A stretch of DNA of 64,000 bases from Isoetes taiwanensis (Eukaryota; Streptophyta; Lycopodiopsida; Isoetales; Isoetaceae), in contig JAJEKV010000059.1 of assembly GCA_021234155.1 (NCBI GenBank), positions 8,438,779-8,502,778 of the forward strand. The letters run 5' to 3'. The notes beneath the pieces were generated by a model. It had not been told where the DNA came from. It searched no databases and worked only from the letters and a program-made list of their open reading frames with translations. Positions 1 to 11,782 of this stretch are shown here, piece after piece. Position numbers and translations under genes: made by a program. Position 1 is the first letter of the stretch. Each line of letters starts with the position of its first letter.

Positions 1-716
1 ACGAGGCATGGGAGTGGACCCTTCGAGAGATCGTGGCAGAAGACGCAGCACCAAATAGACATCCGCAGCAGAATGATGCCATAGCGCAAGTCTGATTTAT
101 TTAGCTTGCAACATTTTATTCATTCTTTTAAAACTTTTTACATGTATAATGCTAGAATCGCACAACAATGAATCACCGGTTTGGTAGTCATGGCAAATCA
201 GGATTCGAGCCTGATTTTGTAAGTATTAGAGTCTTTTGTAATGGTCTATAGTCTTATACAAGGCTCTTTCGTTTCGCATATTAACTGCTACTTTTTTTCT
301 AATATGTGCAATACGGATTTGCGCCCACTCAGGACCAGTCCAATGCAAGAAAAAACATGTTACAGCCTGAGTTATGCATGCCTGAACTTTTGGCATGCAT
401 TATCTTTTTGCCACGTGGACACTTGCCCATTATATTCAAATCTTGGCTATTTAATTCAAATTTCTTTTTTGGCTTGGATGGGCTCTAGTGTGATAGGGTT
501 GTGTTAAACATTGTCCAATGGGTGCTTTTCCAATTTTTTATTTGTTTGAGCTTGGGCGCAAGTGTGATTTCATCTTTTTATTTATATATCACGCGTGGCA
601 AATGGTTTCACCTTTGTCGCGAGTGAGAAAAGTCATTTGTCATGAATAGAATAATAATATAGTGTATTTTGCGTGATAAAAACCGTGACAAACAAGGGCT
701 ATATCTACTAGTGTTT
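1..716. other. Non-coding, nothing recognised
   Basis: AT-rich sequence with only short chance reading frames. I see no domain, no repeat array and no transposon terminus. Confidence 0.5.
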
Positions 717-1973
717 TCTTTTTCCTCTTTTTTTGGAATGATGTGAGACACTTTCTATTGAGAAGAACAAAGGCGCAATACACAATGCACAGACAGGACT
801 AAAACCCCAGTGGATAGGCTGACCCAACTAGGCACAAATACCCGTCTATGCATAAGAAGAACAGCGTAAATACTGCCAAATTATCTCTTTTTTATCATCC
901 GCTAGAGATGAGCAACGATAAGCTTTAGTGATCTTCTGCTGAGCACAACGAAGAATCTGTTGATCAAGATATATGCACCTTGGGAAATACACAAACATAG
1001 CCTCTGCCAGATAGACCACAAAATCCAACTAGAAGCAAGATGAAATGCCCGCTTACGCAAGTTAGGCCAAGGGGATAAAGTGCAAGTAGGATCTCCTGGC
1101 TAGTGAGAGACACACTGAAAAGAGTGGACAACCACGTCCAAACAAGTCGTAGATGATCACACAAGAAGAAGCAGTGTTCAATAGTTTCAACACGTTGGCC
1201 ACAAAGAGGCCAACGATCTGAGACTCTGGGGTTCATGTTGTGAACCAAGACATTCACTCGAACGTATCTATGGAGAATTTGCCATCGCAGCGCTGACATT
1301 TTAGGGTGGAGCAATTTATCCCATGTCCACATCCAAACACTTTTCCACTATGGTTGAGGAACTTGAAGATGCCAGTGTCGGGATGGAGGGAGAGGCTCAC
1401 AATCCAAAAGCAGCCTGTACATAGAAGAAACAAACCTTTCTGGCTTAACACGTGCATCACATATCCAAATAGGCACATCAGCCTGTGGTTGCTGCACAAT
1501 GGATTGAAAAACATCAGCCACCCCAGCCCAAATTTGTCGATCCCACGGAAATCTCGTCTGAAACGCCTCCCATGACAAAAGATGACCAGAATCATACCAA
1601 GCTGCAATCGTTAAAACCCCAGCTAGCCGCCAACGCTGTTGGGTCTTTGGATGTACAAGAGCACATAAAGGCTGCTGATCATGCGTACCTTGCAAGGGAA
1701 GCCACCAGCATGACATTGACAATGAAGCACAAGCTTGGTCATTACCATGGAATAAAGACCTAACCACATCCCAGGAAGCAAGCAGACCGGGGAAGCATTT
1801 GGATATGGATGCAGAGGGTACAACAAAGCCCATGGGAGACTGGGCTTGATAGTTGTCTTGTGAAAGGGGAGAGACTGCAGAAGTGATTGCCGCATCAATC
1901 TTAAGCCAGGAGAGTCATCTTTACCAAGGAGGAGCCTCCAAATGAACTTTGAAATCATGACCTGACTTTGGCC
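717..1973 (-). mobile_element. LINE (L1-type) ORF2 C-terminal fragment
   Basis: Read on the minus strand, broken frames give the C-terminal end of a non-LTR retrotransposon reverse transcriptase protein. The zf-RVT region is clear around 1160-1330: a WDKLLHPK segment, then WQILHR, then ETIEHCFFLCDHLRLVW, which is the Cys/His zinc-binding pattern of plant LINEs. A second frame at 1348-1833 gives the preceding stretch (WWLP, LSWEAFQTRFPWD). The end shared with the 28.6 kb LINE, with an IWQ or IWK motif and a Cys-Ser-Ser-Leu-Ala segment, lies around 850-1030. A T-rich run at 717-737 would be the poly(A) tail on the other strand. At least three frame changes and an upstream truncation show it is dead. 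Flanks beginning ACTAGTGTT (about 706) and ACTAGTATT (about 1974) may be a diverged target duplication. Confidence 0.75.
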
Positions 1974-2735
1974 TGACTAGTATTGTTTTTTCCTTGTATT
2001 TAATAGCGTACATTGACTTCTATTATGGTTTCGAAAACCACATATTGAGCTAGAAAATAGGGTTTGACCCCATCTTGATTTCTGTTTAAGGATTGTGGTT
2101 CTTGAAGAGGGAATATAACATGGCATATTCTCTTCATCTACTGCACAAAATTAGCAATCATATGAAATTAGCGAGGATATTGTATCTATCTATCTATCTA
2201 TCTATCTATCCCATCTCCACCCAACTCTTTCCTTCATTTTTTCACTCTTTCTCTTATGTCCCACCTTCGGCCTACTAACTTTTGTGTGGTTCAACTCTCT
2301 TACTTTTGCAAATAATTTTTGGAACTGAGATTCAAAAGTTTTTACAAATCGGGAAAGTCTCTCAATGCTAGCACGTCAAAAAATTGCAACCTACTTAAAC
2401 ACTTGTATATTAATGGAATGGGACAGAATAAAATAATATTTCTAATGTCCAGATAGCAACATTTCTAGGGGACACAATATCAACATTTATTGCTTTACAC
2501 CCCGTGTATGTACTATGTAGCAATAGGTGGGCACTTTTTAGATGGTACTTTTTACGTCATACCTAAGCACCTAAGGTTTGAAAACTTTAAGGTGTTGAAT
2601 TTGTCAGCTGCGGGATTTTTCAGAGTCTAAACATTCTAGAAGTAATGTTTTCCTCCTTGACCCAGTAGTGGTCCAACCTAGGTATGTTTAAGCAAAACGT
2701 ACTGATGTTTACGACATCACTCCAAGAGTCCAAAA
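1974..2735. other. GRAS gene upstream region with TATC microsatellite
   Basis: No coding signal. It holds a perfect (TATC)7 run at 2183-2210. An in-frame TGA at 2703-2705 closes the GRAS frame upstream of its start. I see no convincing TATA box. Confidence 0.5.
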
Positions 2736-4235
2736 ATGAGCTCCTTAGTCTCTCTTTTGCGTCAAGCTTGGCTTCAGTCTCAGCTTTCAAAAGCCTTTCC
2801 AAATAATTTGCAGCTACAAGGAAGATCCCTGCCGGAACCACATTGCCAGAATCTGGCCCAAGTTTCTTCTATGCTGCTGGAAGATGACATGCCCCTTTCT
2901 CACCACCAATTGCAGCCCTGCGACAGCATTTTTCAGGAGCTTCAAGAGCTTCTTTGCCCTGATAATCTCTCGGGCTTTGAATCAGCAGGTAAGAACAAGT
3001 TGGTTATTTCTTCACATTCTGATCATTTCTTAGAATATGCCAAGCCTAGTAGTTTTAATGGGAACCATAATATTAGCGAAAACGCCCTTGAGCAGGTGCT
3101 GCATGAATTAGGTTTGCAAAATCCGGAGCTTATAGAAATGCTGTTAAATTGTGCATGGCTAGTATCTACAAGGCATGTAGCAGAAGCCAACTCCATGATT
3201 CAAACCCTAATGCAGGAAGCTTCTCCTCCTAGAAACGCCACACAGCGCCTTGTGTGTGCTGTTGTGGAGGGCTTAGTGTCACGAATCCATTGCATTGCCC
3301 CTGTGAAGCCTATTCATCCGCCATTTGAAGAAACAATGTCGTTTTTCAAACGTTTAACTGAAGTACAACCCCTCATGAGCTTGACCTTTTTCTTCATAAA
3401 TCAGGCCATTCTAAAATGTTGTGAGGAATCCAACAAAGTTCATATTGTAGATTATGGAGCCAATGAAGGCTATGGTTTCCAATGGCCATCACTTATTCGA
3501 GATTTTGGTGGTCGCCTTGGAGGCCCATTTGAAATGCGCCTGACGTTGGTAGACTATCCCTCTCAAGGATCTGCCATAAAGAGAATGGAAGAAGTAGGCA
3601 AAAGACTGACCGAATATGCAGTATTCAAGGGTGTCAATCTTAGGGTTCATGTAATTGAAGATAAGTGGGAGAACATACAAGCAAGTGATCTGAAGCTTAA
3701 AGCAGGAGAACTTTTGATAGTAAATTCCTTATTTAAGCAGCAGATGTTGATGGATGACGGTTTGTTTTTGGAGAGTCCTAGACAACAGTGGATCAGAAAG
3801 GTGGCAAGCATGAAGCCTAAGCTATTTACAACATCGATACGAAATGTAGCAGAAACTACACCTTTCCTCATGAATAGATTGATGGAAATATTACCATATT
3901 ATGCCACCATGTACGACATGATAGAAACTTGCATCCCAGATGTTGGAGATAGAGAAACTTTTGATCAGCTCCTTCTTAGGAGGTTGCTCGTAAATGTGGT
4001 GGCATGTGAGGGACTGGAGAGGACCGCGAGGGCTGAAACATACAAGCGCTGGCATACCCGTTTGGTAGGCGAAGGTTTTCAGGTCTTGCCTCCTGATGTT
4101 AGCTTATTGAGACAGTGTGGTGACATTGTGCCTTCATTTGAAAATTCCTTTTCCTCAGGAACAGACCAAGGCTGGCTCCTCCTCTGCTGGAAAGGCCATA
4201 CAACTCATGCTATGTCAGTCTGGAATGTATGTTAG
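2736..4235 (+). CDS. GRAS-family transcriptional regulator, SCARECROW-like (LISCL-type)
   Basis: An intact, intron-free 499-residue frame, as is usual for GRAS genes. Landmarks run in family order: leucine-rich region I from about residue 127 (MLLNCAWLVSTRHVAEAN), the VHIID core as VHIVDYG at about 235 followed by GFQWPSLIRDF, a second leucine-rich part near 270-330 (LLIVNSLF near 326), the PFYRE region around 380-430, and the SAW motif with GWLLLCWKG near 479. GRAS proteins are nuclear regulators of transcription in development and stress signalling. The wording VNVVACEG, RAETYKRWHTR and the C-terminal WKG resemble the LISCL (SCL9/14-type) group. The N-terminal part is short for that group. 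The start is the first ATG after an in-frame TGA at 2703. The subfamily is inferred; the family is not in doubt. Confidence 0.95.
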   Translation: MSSLVSLLRQAWLQSQLSKAFPNNLQLQGRSLPEPHCQNLAQVSSMLLEDDMPLSHHQLQPCDSIFQELQELLCPDNLSGFESAGKNKLVISSHSDHFLEYAKPSSFNGNHNISENALEQVLHELGLQNPELIEMLLNCAWLVSTRHVAEANSMIQTLMQEASPPRNATQRLVCAVVEGLVSRIHCIAPVKPIHPPFEETMSFFKRLTEVQPLMSLTFFFINQAILKCCEESNKVHIVDYGANEGYGFQWPSLIRDFGGRLGGPFEMRLTLVDYPSQGSAIKRMEEVGKRLTEYAVFKGVNLRVHVIEDKWENIQASDLKLKAGELLIVNSLFKQQMLMDDGLFLESPRQQWIRKVASMKPKLFTTSIRNVAETTPFLMNRLMEILPYYATMYDMIETCIPDVGDRETFDQLLLRRLLVNVVACEGLERTARAETYKRWHTRLVGEGFQVLPPDVSLLRQCGDIVPSFENSFSSGTDQGWLLLCWKGHTTHAMSVWNVC

Positions 4236-4357
4236 ATTCAGAGAGTTGTGTACTCATCAGCAACAAACAATCATATGATCAATTATATATATGCTCAAAG
4301 TATGTTCAAACATCCATTCCACTACCTAATTCAGAAACACTGCTTAGGTCCCCAGCC

Positions 4358-4363
4358 AATAAA
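4358..4363 (+). promoter_or_regulatory. Candidate polyadenylation signal of the GRAS gene
   Basis: A perfect AATAAA lies about 123 bases after the GRAS stop codon, a plausible 3' UTR length. Confidence 0.4.
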
Positions 4364-4530
4364 GCAAATCAAAGATTTTTGTGCAACTCTTGTGCATTTA
4401 TGGAAAGCTGGAAGATGTTGTAACCAACCAGGTTTTAATGCATAAAGCCAATGGGATCTCATACTATTCCCGTGATGTGCTCAGACAATGAGCCTCTGTT
4501 CCTTATGTTTCCTTCCCATAAATTAAGGAG

Positions 4531-4591
4531 TTTACATCTAAAAGAAACTAAAACTTGAAAACTTTACATCTAAAAGAAACTAAAACTTCAA
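4531..4591. repeat. Two-copy 32-bp tandem repeat
   Basis: The unit TTTACATCTAAAAGAAACTA with an AAACTT tail occurs twice back to back with one or two changes. It may lie in, or just beyond, the GRAS 3' UTR. Confidence 0.75.
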
Positions 4592-4689
4592 GGATTTTTC
4601 ATTCTGCAAGCTAAGCAACAACCAATGGCAGATAATCAACGGCCGATAATCTTAACTCTAACCTTCAAATTCGATTCATTAGACTTGGG

Positions 4690-4796
4690 GTCGTCAAGTA
4701 GCCTCCCCATTTACAGCAGGGGGCCTCCAACCCCATTGTATCCTTAAAATTAGGAAAGGAGAGTTAAAAAAAATGGCTTGTGGCTGTGCCTAGTAT
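4690..4796. repeat. Solo end of a CACTA-like MITE
   Basis: The stretch from GGCCTCCAACCCC to TGGCTGTGCCTAGT aligns with the right end of the foldback element at 43.3-43.8 kb (GGCCTCCACCCC to GTCGTGCCTAGTG). No opposite end is visible upstream, so this is a truncated relative. Confidence 0.45.
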
Positions 4797-6162
4797 AATC
4801 ACTAGCAAAATCTGGTCCCAGAGCTTTATGTGGTTTATGTACGGACCCTTGACCTCTATTTTGCAGTCAGGTCATGCTCAACCCTTAGTATATATAAAAT
4901 TTTAGAAAAGTAACCAAAATACCCCTATAAGTTTTTGTAGTTACCTCTCTTCAACATGATTATATCTGAGATGAAATCTCAACCGTCGGTGCAGTGGTGT
5001 TACCAACCAGTAATACCATTAAAGGCACATAAGCACCTAGTTTGTTATGCCAAATGACCGTAAATACGTAGCTCGTTATGGAATAGAAAACCTTCATAAA
5101 CTCTTGGCCTCAATTTGTTAAGGCGGATAACACCCTAGAAGTCGGGTGTTTATCCCTACTACAACACTCTCGGCCTTTGCCCTTGATTGTTATAATACGG
5201 CATAACACCCTCGTTCCAAGGTGTTATCCCTCTCATAATGCCCCTACATGTTTCGAAAATACCACATTACTCATGGGTCAAATAAATACATTACCAATTT
5301 GCCTCTATACACCAAACTTAATTATCAAAATAACCCTACATACTGTACTAATTACTAAAATACTCTTACACATCAATCTTCATCAATCTAAACCAAACCA
5401 AAATTAAACACCAAACTTAATTACCAAAATACCGTACACATCAAACTTAATTAGCAAAATGCTCTCATTACGTACCAATCTATCTTAATCTACATTCAAA
5501 TGTAAACATTAAATGCCTCAAAAAAGAAGTTTGAATTCAACAAAAAAAATTATAGAAGTCACAATCATCGCCATATTAGCGTCCTACACGTGCGAGCTTT
5601 ATGTCCCTCCCCATGACACATTCCACAATTCTGATTTTTTCCTCTCTACACTTTCACCTTTTGTCCTTGGAGGTTAAGCTGATCCGACCTTTGCCCACAT
5701 CAGATTGCAACTAGATTATTATACTTCACTTTCAAAATTTGCTCTTGTTAGAGAATATTCCAAAGATTATTGCCATAACTCTTTTAATTTTCTGCCATTA
5801 AAGAATATTCTAGTAAATATTGTCTAATCACTCAAATATGCCATATGGCATAGAAATATTCCATTTGATCCAACCTCTGTTTTGCCCTTTTTCTTCTCGC
5901 AACTCAACTTTCCCTGTTCTTCAAATTCTCTTTGAGCGGGACATAGCGGGCATCAGATATCGTAGGCATCCAAATGATACGACATCCCTGTACATAACAA
6001 ATGTCCTGAGCAATATCCAGATGATCCGGCACCCCTGAAGACAGGTAGATATGGGGATCTCACGCCCCTGTTTATTCAGATGTTTTAGAATAGCTAGAGC
6101 ATCATTTATATTTCATTCTTGTTTCTTAGAGCCCAAAGATATTTTACTATGTTCGAAATAGG
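4797..6162. other. Non-coding, low-complexity AT-rich
   Basis: No gene is supported. From about 5280 to 5470 the sequence repeats variants of CCAAACTTAATTA and CAAAATAC, a decayed short-period array. Confidence 0.5.
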
Positions 6163-6205
6163 GCATAGGGGTGAAAGCATGGAGCTGGGGGGCATTTTCA
6201 CGCCC
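6163..6205. repeat. Solo terminus of the GGGTCAAAGCATGGAG MITE family
   Basis: GGGGTGAAAGCATGGAGCTG followed by GGGGGCATTTT matches the terminal inverted repeat of the complete element at 8749-9031. The other end is absent here. Confidence 0.55.
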
Positions 6206-7144
6206 GTCACTTGAGCTTATTTTCTATTTCTCAAACCCTACATATTTGTTAAGCTCCATTTGTTCTAGCATCCAATTCCAGTGCTTCATACCTGCTTGGA
6301 CGAGGGGTCGAGGGAGGCGGCCTCAAAGGTTATTTTGCATAACATCTTCAAGGAGGAGATTAACCTCCTCTTGTATATGCGTTTGGTTTTCAGTCGTTCA
6401 GGAGGTCTGCATGCGGCTGGCCCAATAACATCAACATATGCTAAAACCACGGGGATACTGATTCCTTATAAGTGTCGCAATAAGACTGCAATGAATATAT
6501 TTTGTGTACATAAGATTGCACACGTGCTTTTCTAAACAGAATAGAGATTGTTGCATGTGCACAAAGTAAGCTCAAATCTTGCCAACTTCCACATGGACAT
6601 GTCCTCTTATCCACATCAACAAGCCTAATGTGTGATGGAGTATAGTCTCAAATACAACATTAGTAGATGGCAAAATTTCGTATAGTCTTCCACCATCACA
6701 AGAGCTCTTGAAGGATTGCACTGCATGTCCGACCAATTCATTTTGTATCGTTGGCCCAAGTAAACCCCTAGTAGCTTCTCCATTAACCCATCTTTCATAA
6801 GACATGACATTACCTTCTCGAGTATCAATTTCAACATCTCTAGAATAGGCATATCTCTAGCCTCTAGCAACCATGCATTTAGAGAATATAGAATAGAATA
6901 GAGTTTTTATCGTCCACGGAGACCAATTGGCCTATGGGATCCAAAAAGAAGGCGCAGCAAGCGTATTACTGTCCGGGTTAAGAAACCCCCGCTCTGAAGG
7001 GTTTTTTTGGGGAAAAAAACCGTGACATTGCTATCAAACTGTAAAATATATATATATATATACAAGAAAATTAATACGTCCTACGACGCATTGTTCCAGT
7101 TTTAGCATGTTCTTACGGTGTAAGGCCCTATAGTGCTCTAGATA
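6206..7144. other. Non-coding, nothing recognised
   Basis: Short frames on both strands show no family signature. There is a short (TA)n run near 7048-7061. Confidence 0.5.
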
Positions 7145-7740
7145 ACCAACGATTCTACTGAGATTCTCTTAGATTCCCCTAGATTCTCTTAGAATTTTCT
7201 ATTTTGATTGAGGTGCTTACCCATGAGCATTTAGAACCTTCCAAAATAATTTATTTTGGATCTGTGCGACATTTTTAAAACACTGTCTATTTTTAGACTG
7301 AGGCGCTTGCCCTGAGCATCTAGAACATTTTTTTTTCAAGATTTATATTGTACATCTTTATTATGAAACATTTTAGAACATTCTATTGTGGCCCTTTGCA
7401 AAATCTTAAAAAAAACTCTAAGGTTTCATCAAGATTTTCTTAGATTCCCTTAGATATTATGAAGATTCCCTTAGATTCAACTAGATTTTAAGAGATTCCC
7501 TTAGACTTATAAATATCTTCCTAGATTCTCTTACAATTTATGAGATTTCCTTAGATTCCCTTTAATTCTTCTGGGAACATTCTGAAACTTTCAAAACATC
7601 CTAGAACTTTCTGGAAGTATTTCCCTATTTCCTTACTAGAATGTCTCCTGGTACATGCTAGAAATTTCTAGAACATTTTAGAACTTTCTGGAACATTTTG
7701 AAAGTTTCAAAACATCCTAGAATATTATATTCCATTTTAT
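7145..7740. repeat. Decayed short-period repeat tract (TTAGATTCCC type)
   Basis: Variants of TTAGATTCCC and TTAGATTCTC recur many times between 7145 and 7570, then give way to variants of CTAGAACATTCTGGAA and GAAACTTTCAAAACATCC up to about 7740. It looks like an old microsatellite or minisatellite expansion. No protein is encoded. Confidence 0.7.
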
Positions 7741-7794
7741 CTTAAAGCATTACCCTTAAGTGTAATTGAAATATAAAATTTTTATACAATTAAT

Positions 7795-7865
7795 GCTTGG
7801 TCTAGTGGTTAGAGTGGGGGGTTGGAGGATTGAGGACCAGGGTTCAAATCCCCTCAATAACATAA
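7795..7865 (+). repeat. tRNA-like sequence (tRNA pseudogene or SINE head)
   Basis: TGGTCTAGTGG matches the pol III A-box and GGTTCAAATCC, about 40 bases on, matches the B-box. The acceptor ends do not pair, so this is not a working tRNA. It could be a tRNA pseudogene or the head of a tRNA-derived SINE. Confidence 0.5.
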
Positions 7866-7899
7866 AAAATTTTAAAAGCCTTTCCTTAAGGAACGAGCA

Positions 7900-8200
7900 T
7901 TCAATATGAGCCTTAGGATCTTAGACTCGATCAACGATCAAGATCTTACCATATAAAAGCAATATGAGCCGTAGGATCTATTACATATAATTCCCAAAGC
8001 CACGTGGACCGTAGGATGTATCCCCAAGCCACGTGAGCCGTCGGATCTCAGACCGACGGTCAGGATCAGATCAATCTGGACCGTAGGACCATGGTACACA
8101 TATTATATGTAAACTCCCAGGCCATCTGGGCCGTAGGATATGTCCCAAACCCACGTGAGCCGTCGGATCTCGAACGGACAGCCGGATAAGCGCGGAACAT
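7900..8200. repeat. Imperfect array of CCACGTGAGCCGTCGGATCT units
   Basis: About six diverged units of the type GCCACGTGAGCCGTNGGATCT recur between 7900 and 8180 at irregular spacing. Three carry a perfect CACGTG (near 8012, 8030 and 8153). It may be an old LTR or a regulatory repeat. No gene start lies next to it. Confidence 0.6.
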
Positions 8201-8748
8201 AAGAACATATATAGATCAGATACACAAGAATTTAGCACTGGCGGAGCCAGCGCCAATGCATAGGTGGATTTTTGTGGTAGAGACATTCGTAATAAGGAAA
8301 ATTGTTAACAGAGCTGCACATGCATTGAGACCCAGATTCCACTAGACTGATAGGTTGTAATCTTGCTTGCAACAAATACCAAGTTCTTGGAACTAAAGTG
8401 TGGGAATCAGCATTCGACAGAAGTCGTGGTAGTTTTTAGATCGAAGTTTTCTTTAGCTTAGCTGGCAGATTTCCCTGCATTTGCCGGCCATCCGCAAGGC
8501 AACATCTCCCATCACAAAAAATCCTCATAACTGACTCCACCTTGCAGTCGAATCCCAACAACGGGTGCCAGTCGCTTATTTGTTTCTCGTGGATTCGTCC
8601 TCATAGCAACTGCAAGCCTAATGGAATTTGGGCTTAAGTATCAGTCAAGATGGGATCATGTTATGGCTCAAAGAAAATGTGAATAGTTTTAAGACACGTT
8701 AAACTTAAGCACAAAGGGGGGATCCTTTCAATGGTTAAAACTAGAAAT

Positions 8749-9031
8749 GGGTCAAAGCATGGAGGTGGGGGACACTTTTTGTGTCAGCGACACATGGTGC
8801 TTAGGGGGTGCTTTCAGAAGCTATTTTCTTTGTATTTTTAAAAAATATTTTTTTTTTTATTTTTTTGATATTTTTCCCTGAAACGCATTCATATTACGCC
8901 TTGGAATACAAAATTTCAGCTTCATCGGAGTTATAGAAAAAAAGATAAAAATAAGTAAAATTTCCAGCATTAGGTGCTTAGGGGGTGCTTGGCTGGCGCA
9001 AAAATGCCCCCCCAGCTCCATGCTTTGACCC
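8749..9031. mobile_element. MITE with GGGTCAAAGCATGGAG termini
   Basis: A 283-bp element bounded by inverted ends: GGGTCAAAGCATGGAGGTGG on the left and the reverse complement of GGGTCAAAGCATGGAGCTGG on the right. An inner TTAGGGGGTGCTT occurs near both ends. AAAT flanks both sides (8745-8748 and 9032-9035), a possible 4-bp target duplication. There is no coding capacity. The superfamily is unassigned. Confidence 0.75.
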
Positions 9032-10486
9032 AAATAATGATCGGCCGAAAAGCATGGTTTTTACCCTAGGTTGTTTGTTGTAGTACCTAACATGTTATCT
9101 TAGTAATTTAGTTTTCAATGGAGTAAAAAGGTGAGCACCCGATAAGGGGTAGCTCACCAATGATGGCTTGCGAATACAGGGAGGCAGTAGTAGATTCCGG
9201 GAGACCGGAAGGCTTAAAGGCTTCGAGGTGAATGTGAAGGAAGGAGATTGAAATTAAAAGCTTAATCAGGCTGCAATATTTGTTTGACATAAACAGATAC
9301 ATATGAGAAATTCAGAGGATCAAGAAGCGGCTTTCCAAATAGAGAAAGTTTTTCAATTTTGAACTGAATTGCTTAGCTTTGAGTGCTATCAGAAATATGG
9401 AAAGCAGCATCAAAATATTAGTTCGCAGATCCAATAGAAATTTAAAACCCAATTGTGTTAGCTTTGACTGATTTAACTGAACAGGGCGGAAGAAAGAGCA
9501 GATAAAACCGGAGCAGAAAATCCACATATTCTGCAGAAAAAGACTCACGAATTTATTCAAGAAAGCCACTAGAAATCAAATATATCCAATAAACCCAGCA
9601 ATCAAGCCGAGGAATTCACAAAATAGTACAGAAACCTACGAATCTCATGAAATACTCACAAATTCATCATAAAAAAATCCATGAATTTGGGGAGGAATCC
9701 TACTAATTAGACTGAGGAATCCCCAAGGAACCCATGAATTTAGATGAAAAACGCAGAAAATGGGATCGGAGTTCAAGGTCTTCTAGAGCCCTTTGTTGTT
9801 TCAAAAAGAAGAGTCTAGGTGGGTACTCTTCATTTGTTTTGGATGCTCGAAAACGAGGATCCACATTAAATTACATGGAGTCTGTGAATCAACTAGTTGA
9901 CTTTTATGCCTTAAAGTTAAAGCTCAGGCAGAAACAACCTAAATCGACAGATTTCCAGTGATAATTTGAAGACCCGCTCCCTATATGGCAACAGACTCAA
10001 AAAATACAGGCTTTTTTTTTGCTGTTACCGGATAGAAAATTCTCAGACTTTAAGTTTTGGTGGATAATTTTAGACCTTTGGCAAGTCCAGCATCCAATCC
10101 ACATATTTGCCAAGAGAAGCAACATTGCTTCCATTTGGTTTCGAAATATAATGCACAGTTGTGCCGTAGAAATCTCTGGCCAAAGTCACCTGTGAATTTG
10201 TATGACTCACTTTAGCATTTTTGCCCATTGTAAACATGTAATGGCAGATGGTGAAGAGACAATTAATAAATTGGAATTAAACCGGCCCTATAGCCTCTTT
10301 TCCTTGAATGTGCCTCTACTCCAAATTTGTATCCCTTTATTTTCTTCAAGAATTGGTCTCAAGAGCAGAACCCGTGATGAGAAATCCATAGAAGGACAAC
10401 TGCTTTCCATCATGCTGCGAGTCTCGGACTCAAGTGATCAGGGCCGAGGTCTTTAGCCCTTTACTATTTTGTTACTGATTACGTGA
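9032..10486. other. No recognisable gene
   Basis: Short frames exist (for example 75 residues at 9734-9961 and 84 at 10202-10456, both plus). None shows a family signature or splice context I can support. Confidence 0.4.
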
Positions 10487-10594
10487 GTTTGATCCCTTTC
10501 CGACATGGGTATGGGCCAAAGATGCCTCTGATTATCATAGGTTTGATCCCTTTTAGACATGGGCATGGGCCAAAGGTGCCTTTAGAAAAACAGA
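10487..10594. repeat. Two-copy 54-bp tandem repeat
   Basis: Units beginning GTTTGATCCC at 10487 and 10541 both contain GACATGGG and ATGGGCCAAAG. Any frame across them repeats the peptide LIPFRHG. Confidence 0.75.
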
Positions 10595-10899
10595 GTTTTT
10601 GTTTTTGTTTTATAAGAGAAGCAGAGGTCGAAGATCGACAGGTGACTGGGAAGAAACATGGAGTGTTATTTTCCTATGGCAACACAGAGCAGAATAAAGC
10701 ATCTGGGAACGAGGGCGCTATCCGACTAAACGTCCGCTTGCATCTGGGTTTGGATGAATTTATCTGGGCTTGCATCTGGCAACAGGCTTGGATGAACCAA
10801 GCGGTGTGCTAAGCTAAACCCATGGGCATGCCACGTTTTGCCGGAAAGTCGCCGGGAACAGCATGCTAAAAATCACTAATTCCAAAAAAAATTTGTTGG

Positions 10900-11777
10900 C
10901 TAGTAATCATATATATAGGAAAGATAGCAGGCCTGAGGACCGAGCTGATCTCGATGATCCATGACCTCTTGAAGGTATGATCTTAACATTTGTACCAAGG
11001 CCGTGCTCAACATCTTATGCAGGGGCTGGCCAGGACGGACCAGCTCAGCGTAGTGTATCCGAATGTCATTAGCTCTAAAGGGTGTGGCATTCGTCTTCCA
11101 CAGCTCCAACTTGACAGCGTTGACAAAGCCTCTCCTTGCACGGCTCTCTAATCCATCTTTCCATCTCAAACCAGAGATGATGTGCACCTGTGCGGATAAA
11201 GGCAATGGATCTGCACTTTTTCATGGGTAGATGAGTGCGCAAGTAGATTGTAGATTCCATTTCAACATGGAGTTTATGTGGCGTTGGTGACCTGTTCATG
11301 GGTGCTGGCATCCCATAGCTTGTTGAGGAAGCATCTATCAAGGTACTATCTGAGACTGTGGCAATCCATTGCCTCTGTCATCTTGTCAAGCGCTGCTTGA
11401 GGATCTTGGCAAGGAGCTTTGCAAACACTGAGCTGATCATGATGGTCCGATAATTGGCTGGGCAGTGGGGGTATCTTGCCTTGTAGATTGTGACAATTTT
11501 GCCTGCCCACTTGAGTAACTCCGCCTGCATGCCATCGAGGTCTGGCGCTTTTCCATTGGCTAGATGCTACAGCCCCTGCGCTACCTCCACCTCTGTGAAA
11601 TCTAGCACTGGGCCCTGTTGCGGGGGTAATCCTGCCCGTGCACCCTCAAGATTGTAGAGATGCTGTAGGTATTGCCCCCACCACTCCAGGTGATGTTTCC
11701 TGTTGGCGACACTAGCCTCCTGAGCACTCTTCGTCAAAAGGTCCTGGGGTTACGTTCCAAGAGCAAGAACATTTCCT
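10900..11777 (-). mobile_element. LINE reverse transcriptase remnant, split by the Gypsy insertion
   Basis: On the minus strand, 11380-11600 gives ANGKAPDLDG and then NYRTIMISSVFAKLLAKILK, the start of a non-LTR reverse transcriptase. From 11340 down to 10915 the frames give a C-terminal zinc-binding tail (LCQRCQVGAVEDECH). The catalytic palm between them is missing, so there is an internal deletion of more than 1 kb relative to full-length LINEs. The upstream linker of the same LINE continues at 16206 beyond the inserted Gypsy element. Stops and shifts show it is dead. Confidence 0.75.
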
Positions 11778-11782
11778 ATGGT

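Noticed and set aside
7795-7865. A functional tRNA gene.
   Set aside because: A- and B-boxes are good, but acceptor and anticodon arms do not pair.
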